Positions 57,791 through 64,000 of a stretch of DNA of 64,000 bases are shown in pieces. This DNA is from Blasia pusilla (lineage: Eukaryota > Marchantiophyta > Marchantiopsida > Blasiales): NCBI GenBank assembly GCA_050084515.1, contig CM114272.1, positions 21,886,001-21,950,000 of the forward strand. The letters run 5' to 3'. A program made the translations under genes and the position numbers. The notes beneath the pieces were generated by a model. That model saw only the letters and a list, made by a program, of their open reading frames with translations, was not told the DNA's origin and did not search any database. Each line of letters starts with the position of its first letter. Positions within the stretch are counted from its first letter, which is position 1.

Positions 57791-58787
57791 GAAGCGTGCG
57801 TTCAGTAGGTCACACTCTCAATGTTGATCTCCATCCAAACACGCACTCTGGTTAGTCGGGTCTTGGATATATCAGCGGGCTAACTTTCTGAGTTCTCGTC
57901 TCGGTCTCTCATCAAGATCAACCTTCCTAGTTTTGCGGTTTACAACACGGGCAAGTCTCACAAGACTTGGGAGAGACTTTGTAGTCGGTTCAAGAACCTC
58001 AAAAGGCGTTTTGCGCCTGGCGGTTCCAACTGTCCGATGGACATCCAATGAGTCCCTAACCGAGACTCGGACGAAGTGAATCTCGGGTTGGAATCCAAGT
58101 GTGGCGTACAAAGTCCACTCCCTTGGATCAGGTTTGGGTTTCGAGTTCCAACGCCAAACTCCTGTTCTATCCCGTGCCTCTGAGACGCCGTTTGGCGCTC
58201 AAAGTGGGGATTTGTGTTCCAATACATTTTGGAGAGACTCCTCCCTTACTAGTACTTTTGGGGATCTCCGGGATCCCCGTACCTTTAGGGAAAGACACCC
58301 GGGCCTCTCCAATTGGCCCTCAACCCGATTGCTCTCATAATCATTTTTGGCCAATATCTTAGTTTGTACTTATGCGTTTGCTGAGATCTTTGGTGCGTTG
58401 GAAGCGTCTCAAGATAAGCTTTCCAAAGCGTGCTTACTTATCCCTAATTCATCTTGGGGCTAAACGTTATGGTCTAAAACACAGTCAAATTCCCCAAACG
58501 CTAGTCGTGTTCCAAAATTGGTTCTCACCTCCTTGGCAACCAACCTTCCAAGACTCAACTCATCTCAAGTCTTGGTTGGCGTTTGGTCTAGGTTTCCTAG
58601 TCATGACCACTAATGCACAAAACGCACAACTCTGTTCCGCGTTTCGTCTCTTGGAAAGGTCTCTTTTCTAAGAGACCTTTCCAAACACCTCTCCAAAGCG
58701 CAAACATCGCAACGTGAGTCCACTTGAGTTTTGATGTTCCGCTTGGCGCCTATTTGGGGTTGTTTGGTTATGAGGGTTGCGACACTC
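57791..58787 (-). repeat. Probable 3' LTR of the chromovirus
   Basis: Its minus-strand start would be TGTCGCAACCCTCATAACC at 58787, directly after a polypurine tract AAGGAGGGGTGAG (58788-58800). The other end is not fixed, because the partner LTR is outside the window. No gene is recognised inside. Confidence 0.45.
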
Positions 58788-59479
58788 ACCCCTCCTTAGA
58801 AGGTTGATGTCCTCATTAACGCAAACCTTATTAATGTTAAGTTCTGGGAAGCCGACCCCTTAACACTGAATCGCGTTCTGATAGCTAACCCGCAATTCCA
58901 CTTTTGGCTTGAGTGTTAGGTTGTCACTTGCAGCACTTAGAATTATTAGCTTCTTCACTTCAATTAGTCTAGACCAATTCTGTAGAACTAATCTAAACTC
59001 TCAACACAAGCTAACTAAGTCTGCAACCTAACACTTCACTCTCTATTTATAAACAACCGCCTGCTTACCTAGCCAACTCGTACTACTTTTGGGTCACTCA
59101 TATTCCACTTAAGTGCATCACTAAGTTCACTCATGCAACATGAATGAGATCACCACAAACCCCAAGATAGACTAATCTGCCCCGTCGACGTTGGGGCGAG
59201 CCCAAATGCTAGTACCTCAACACTTGGTACTAATCTAGATGCCTTATCTGAATACAAGCTCTCACCTCAAATACTCATTGTTTGGCCTCCTTGACTTACA
59301 TCCTAAGCATATGAAGAACTAAGTCAATTCAAGATTCACCAAACTCAAAAATCGCAATCACTAGCATCGAATCTCCAAATCCATGCATTCTTTATTGAAA
59401 CCACTAAATATTTCTAGTTACATTGGGTTATCCGCCCAAACTTCCAGGTCACAAGTTATGTCCTTTGCTTCAGCAGGTA
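58788..59479 (-). other. Chromovirus 3' non-coding stretch
   Basis: About 690 nt between the chromodomain stop and the polypurine tract. AT-rich, no gene seen. Confidence 0.5.
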
Positions 59480-59770
59480 CTATTGCATGTGCCTATCTTG
59501 CATCCATTTGAAGTCTCGCAATGCTTCTTGCGTGTGTTCAAGCTCCGCCTCCGCAATCCAAGTCGCCTGTTTCACATGGTAGCCTTTCCACTTAACCAAG
59601 TACTCGTACTTGGCGGCTCTTCGTCTAGAATGCAGAATGGTCTCAACCTCGAACTCTGGTTCCTCATTTTTTATGACCGGTTGTGGTCTCAATACCATCC
59701 TTTGTTCCGCCGCACATTGTCTTGAAGACACTTCTTCAATAATGACACATGGAAAGTCGGGTGAATCTTG
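59480..59770 (-). pseudogene. Chromovirus chromodomain at the integrase C-terminus
   Basis: Reads EPEFEVETILHSRRR, then YEYLVKWKGYHVKQATWIAE and LRDFKWMQ. These are the conserved strands of a chromodomain (E-V-E-x-I-L ... Y-x-V-K-W-x-G ... W), which in chromoviruses guides integration to marked heterochromatin. The link to the integrase core (59771-60003) is frameshifted: a plus-strand TTA/CTT-rich stretch leaves no single open frame. Confidence 0.88.
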
Positions 59771-60843
59771 AACTCGTTTGGCAGCTCGAATGTGTACACA
59801 TCCTCAAACGGCTTTGCCTTGATCACATACTCTCTGGCTTACTTGGCTGATAATTTTGCGGAAAATTCCTTTGGAAGAGTGAGATTCTTTACACTCAACC
59901 ACACTTGTTCCCCAACTTGGAAACTCACTTGGCGCCGACTTTTGTTAGCATACTTCATGTTCCTTAGTTGAGCCTTGGCAAGACTTTTCCTCGCTCGCTC
60001 TTGTCATTCATGCATTTCCACTAACAAACATTCCACCGTTGCTTGACGAGTGTGTGCCGATGTAGCGCCCTTTGAAAGAGCCAAGTCAAGAGGCCCTTCT
60101 GGTTCTCTTTGATACGCCAGAAGAAACGTAGATTCTCCGGTTGCAGAATGCTTGGTCGAGTTGTAACAATACTCAGCCATACTTAGCCACTTGGCCCAAT
60201 CTCTTTGGTCCGCACTCACGTAATTCCTTAAGTACTGGTTCACAAGTGAGTTTACTTTTTCCGTTTGCCCATCCGTTTGAGGATGGAAGGCCATACTAAA
60301 GTTGAGTTTGGTCCGGAACCTCTTGAATAGATGTTTCCGAAAGGCACAGGTAAACTTTGGATCTCGATCGGACACAATGCTCCTAGGAAATCCATGAGCT
60401 CGCCACCAACCATCCAGGAACAGTCGAGAAGTCGTGTAGGCCGTCGTAGACTCTCTCATCGGCACAAACCTCCCCAACTTGCTAAACCGATCAACTATCA
60501 CAAGTATAGCATTGTATCCCTAAGATTCTGGAAGACTCGTAATGAAATCCATGCTAATGCTTTGCAAGGGTCCCTCCGGGATTGGCAAAGGATGAAGTAA
60601 GCCTTGTTTCTTCGCATAAGAAACTTTGTTTTCCTGACAGGTCACGCAGGTTTTCACATATTGAGCAACATCTTTCTTCATGTTGGGCCAGAAGAACCTT
60701 TTGGCCAAAACAGCAAGAGTGGATTTCTCCCCTTTGTGTCCCGCCAAAGGTCCATCATGACATTCCACAAACACTTTGGTTTGAAGCTTGCCTTGACCTA
60801 CATAGATCCTGCTCTGCTTAAACCTTAGCAAACTGTGTCTCAA
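59771..60843 (-). pseudogene. Chromovirus integrase
   Basis: Zinc domain at 60843-60640: HDGPLAGHKGEKSTL and CVTCQENKV. DDE core at 60501-60004: IVDRFSKLGRFVPM, IVSDRDPKFTC (second Asp), FSMAFHPQTDGQTEKVNSLV (catalytic Glu) and WAKWLSMAEYCYNSTKH. A stop at about 60502-60519 separates the first Asp strand from the rest. The C-terminal linker carries further breaks. Confidence 0.9.
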
Positions 60844-62577
60844 AATTTGGATTGGCCACCTTCTTGCCCCGCTTTAACTTCCCAAGGTACTCCATCACTT
60901 GCGCATCCTTCATGAATCCTTTACGATTCCTTCTTTCCAGGTCTGTTTCATTAGGGAACATTGCTCTCAACACTTCTGTCGTCGATGGCATATGCTCATC
61001 CCTACGACTTAACGCATCTGGAATGACATTGTCTTTCCCGGGCTTGTGGATTAGCACCACATTCGTCAACGCCAAGGTATCATGCCATCGAAGTTGCTTT
61101 GGTGTTACGCAATCCTGGGTCTCAAAATACTTGAGCGATATGTTATCGGTGAATACTCGAGTCTTGTGAAGTCCCAGATAGTGACGCCACTTTCTCAAGC
61201 AATGAACCACCACGAACAACTCTTTCTCATGAGTAGGCCATCTCCTTTCGGTGTCGCTAAGCGTCTTGCTCTCGTATACTACAGGTCTCCCTTTTTGCAC
61301 CAACGTTCCAGCAATAGCGAAATCACTAGCATCAGTGTGCACCTCGAACGGTTGGTCAAACTCCGGCAGCTTTAGAACTGGTTCTTGCGAGAGGATCTCT
61401 TTGACTCGATTGAACGCTTTATCCACTTCCTTGGTCCAGATTTTGTTGGAAAATTTTGCGGTCCAATCTGTGAGAGGTTTCACTATTCCCGAAAAGTTCT
61501 TCACGTAAGTCGAGTAAAATTGGACCACTCCGATGAACCTCCTCATCCCCTTCACAGTGGAAGGCGGTTCCCATTCGGCAATGGCGCTTACCTTCTCCAT
61601 GTCTAGACTCACTCCATATGCACTAACCACATGCCCCAAGAACTTGATCTTCGTAAAACCGAACTCACTCTTATCCGCATTTGTATACAGCTTGTTCGTC
61701 TTGAGTTTCTCAAACACCGTCTTCAAATGTCGAGCGTGCTCCTCTAGTGTTTTTGAATAGATGAGTATGTCATCTCTGTAGATGATCACAAACTCATCCG
61801 TCTCCTTATGAAAGATGGGGTTCATCAAAGTGGTGAACGCCGGAGGTGCATTACAAAGACCGAAAGGCATTACCACAAACTCGAACAAACCGTATCTCGT
61901 TCTACACGCAGTCTTCTCTGCATCCGCTTCGGCAATCCGAATCTGATAATATCCTGATTTCAGGTCAATCCGGCTGAAATACTTGGCACCTGACAATCGA
62001 TCAAAGAGGTCATCCATCCTTGGGAGAGGATAGTTGTTCCTTACCGTCACTTTATTCAGCGCCGGTAATCAACTCAGAGTCTCAACTTCCCATCCTTCTT
62101 CTTCACAAAGAGAACGGGTGCTCCATAAGGTGACTTGCTAGTTCAGATGTAACCCCTCTCTAGGAGTTCACCCAACTATTTCTTCAACTCGGAAAGTTCT
62201 TCCTAATTCAACCTATATGGTGCCTTTGAAGGTGGTTGAGATCCGGGTTTCACCTCTATCTTATGATCAACCGCCCTATGTGGTGGTAGCTCAGTCGGAA
62301 GCTCCTTAGTCAACACATCTTTAAATTCTTTCACAAATCTATTGAGTGTTTCAGGGATTCCCCTTGAAGTTGAGTTCTGATCTCTGTGTCTCGCTCCTAT
62401 ATCATCCTCTTCTTGTCTCATCAAGCAAAGGAATTCTTCCTCTAACTCGGTCAAACTCATCCTCGTGATGGCGTTCACCAACTCCGTCTTCCTAGGAATC
62501 TCACGAACCAATGTGACATCCGTCTGTTTGCTGCTAACCAAGATGCTCAACCTCAAAGGTCTTCGCCTTAGTTCCAC
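60818..62577 (-). pseudogene. Chromovirus reverse transcriptase and RNase H
   Basis: The long open frame 62050-60818 has NNYPLPRMDDLFDRLSGA, FSRIDLKSGYYQIRI, FVVMPFGLCNAPPAFT, the catalytic IIYRDDILIYSKTLEEH (Arg instead of the more usual Leu, Ile or Val before DD) and KIKFLGHVVS. RNase H follows: FEVHTDASDFAIAGTL, RWPTHEKELFVVVHCL, FTDNISLKYF and PDALSRR. The upstream RT part at 62577-62203 (ELPTELPPHRAVDHKIEVKP) is separated by stops at 62050-62200. The main frame is otherwise intact over 410 codons. Confidence 0.92.
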
Positions 62578-63080
62578 CTAATACACATCCAAGAACGTGC
62601 TCCCCAAGACTCCATCGATTCCGTCCATGTCGCAAACTGTGAAATTTCCTTCAACTCAAATACTCCGCATCCCACAACTAGCCCTAAAACCAGATCTGAG
62701 GTCTGGTGGGACTTGCCTCCCGTGAATCCTACCCTAATGGGTTCTTCCGCCTTAGTGGTTGGCAATACCAATGTCTTCACGATTCTCGGGCTCAAGAATG
62801 AGTGCAAAGCACTTGTATCAACGAGGAATATCACATCGTGATTAGCGATCTTGGATCCCATGTAAACTAAATTGGGCGCTCTCTTGGTGACTTGGAGAGA
62901 TGTATCTAGATCTCCTACCGATAAGTGCTTAGCAGCGAACGCAATAATACTTGGTTTACTAACCTCGGGCCTAACACATTCCTTAGTCATATGCTCGGGT
63001 TCGCCACAGTTGTAGCAAATCACTTTTGCATTCGTTGACTTCGTGGACGGCGGCCCTCTTGGCTTCACATTGAGTTCCAC
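62568..63080 (-). pseudogene. Chromovirus nucleocapsid knuckle and protease
   Basis: CCHC knuckle CYNCGEPEHMTKEC at about 63030-62985. The protease block is VIFLVDTSALHSFLSPRIV at about 62840-62785, where D-T-S-A replaces the usual D-T/S-G-A. The strand VLGLVVGCGVFELKEISQF follows, and the frame ends at a stop near 62577. The changed active-site Gly suggests loss of function. Confidence 0.82.
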
Positions 63081-63715
63081 TTGTTTCGTTGTTGGGGCAA
63101 GAGACCCTCTCAGGTTGCGCTCACCCCCATTCCAAACCCTCTTGGATGTCCCTTTGTTTTCGGTAACTTAGAAAAAAAATTGGCTCAAAGGGTTTTTGGT
63201 GTTGGACTTCATCGTCCCCAATCCGCTCTGCTAGCCCAAGAAGATCCGCGCACGTCTCTGGGATGTGAGGCATACGAAAGAGGGCCTTTTTGGCGCTCGG
63301 TTTGAGTCTACTTAAGAAGATCACCTTTTTCGTATGTTCATCCGTGAAAAATGCACTCATGAGTGCACTAAACTCTCGCACATAAGCGCTAAGGGATCCG
63401 CTCTGGCGCAACCTCACAACCTCCATGCCATCGCGATACTCCTGATATTCCGGAGTGAATCGGTTCGTGATCAACTCCTTGAAATATTCCTAACTCAACG
63501 TTTTCCCACGGCCTAGATGTTCTTTACGGTGCGCCGTCCACCAGTGGAGAGCGTGATCCTTCAGAAACGTGACCGCTACAGTCACCTTGTCCTGTTCATC
63601 TGCCTTTTGCGCTTTGGAATAAAGTTTGAGTTCCGTTAGAAACTTGCTCACTTTTCGAGAACGCCCCATTCCTGTGAATCTTGCCCATGAAAATATACCG
63701 TTTGACTATTTGAAA
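63081..63715 (-). pseudogene. gag: Chromovirus gag
   Basis: Retrotransposon gag domain on the minus strand: VTVAVTFLKDHALHWWTAH (63590-63530), a TAG near 63492, ELITNRFTPEYQEYRDGM, LRQSGSLSAYVREFSALM and FLSRLKPSAKKALF. A shift near 63660 and an A-rich slip near 63170 break the frame. The N-terminus is lost near 63700. Confidence 0.85.
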
Positions 63716-64000
63716 GATGAACAAGCAATCCACAATACTTGGTTGCTCTACATGTAGACTAAACTTGAAGATTCGCCAACATGCTCCTGAAGAAGAAACA
63801 TACCTTCATACGAGATAATATAAGTATTGTTAGAGTCTCACCTAATATCATAGGATAAAATAGGGAGATCTTGAAAGAAAGAAGGGATCAAAATACCTTG
63901 CATTAAGATATAATGATGTTTCATCAATAGTATCCTCGCGTGATGTAGTTTTTGCCAAGGTATATGATATGGCAAAAGATTCCTTGTACACATACTTATG
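63716..64000. other. Unassigned right edge
   Basis: 285 nt of AT-rich sequence without a recognised feature. It may be chromovirus leader or another insertion; the window ends before this can be told. Confidence 0.4.

Larger units (their letters stand above)
58801..63715 (-). mobile_element. Chromovirus (Ty3/gypsy) internal region
   Basis: Minus-strand order from the right: gag, CCHC knuckle and protease, RT, RNase H, integrase, chromodomain. This is the standard chromovirus layout without a methyltransferase or PHD finger, so it belongs to a lineage distinct from R1-R4. The 5' LTR is not visible; sequence right of about 63715 is unassigned. Confidence 0.88.

Overview
The window reads as repeat-dense nuclear DNA of a streptophyte (green-plant lineage). 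The CACTA/TNP2 element, the Helitron, the chromodomain gypsy element and the GT-AG introns all fit. Ty3/gypsy elements carrying a cytosine methyltransferase were previously reported from charophyte algae, so a charophyte is my best guess; a bryophyte or fern is not excluded. I found no intact host gene, no tRNA or rRNA, and no real CRISPR array. Almost every coding region is a decayed mobile-element gene.

Left half (1-34352): three elements are nested. The outermost, R1, is a plus-strand Ty3/gypsy-type element whose polyprotein runs gag, protease, Dnmt3-like C5-cytosine methyltransferase, reverse transcriptase, RNase H, integrase and PHD finger. Its methyltransferase is split at about 3441/29780 by a 26.3-kb insertion. 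That insertion, here called element P, has purine-rich terminal inverted repeats. It carries a minus-strand gene A with a ParB/sulfiredoxin-like domain, a divergent plus-strand gene B with a zinc-ribbon and a SWIM zinc finger (transposase-like), and the remains of a third gene C. It also carries several dozen 27-nt palindromes in introns and in the A/B intergenic region. Element P is itself interrupted inside a gene A exon by a complete 13.9-kb CACTA element (8142-22075) with TSD TCC. Removing the CACTA element and one TSD copy rejoins the gene A reading frame.

Middle (34353-40409): shuffled scraps of a second methyltransferase element (R2) are followed by about 4 kb of unassigned sequence with a duplicated 112-bp block, a perfect 40-nt hairpin and an AT-rich stretch.

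Right half (40410-64000): a minus-strand Helitron helicase is split by R3, an internally deleted methyltransferase-family element. R3 is split in its own 5' terminal repeat by R4, a full-length but frameshifted copy (46407-56220, TSD AAGA). After the Helitron comes a minus-strand chromovirus (gag, protease, RT, RNase H, integrase, chromodomain) that runs towards the right edge.

The most unusual signals are four. First, the R family has an atypical terminal organisation, y-[genes]-x-y-x, rather than simple LTRs. Second, one element family combines a methyltransferase with a PHD finger. Third, several R1 stop codons sit at glutamine or arginine codons in a way that suggests methylcytosine decay. 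Fourth, the element P palindromes show arm-to-arm covariation and lie beside a ParB-like gene.
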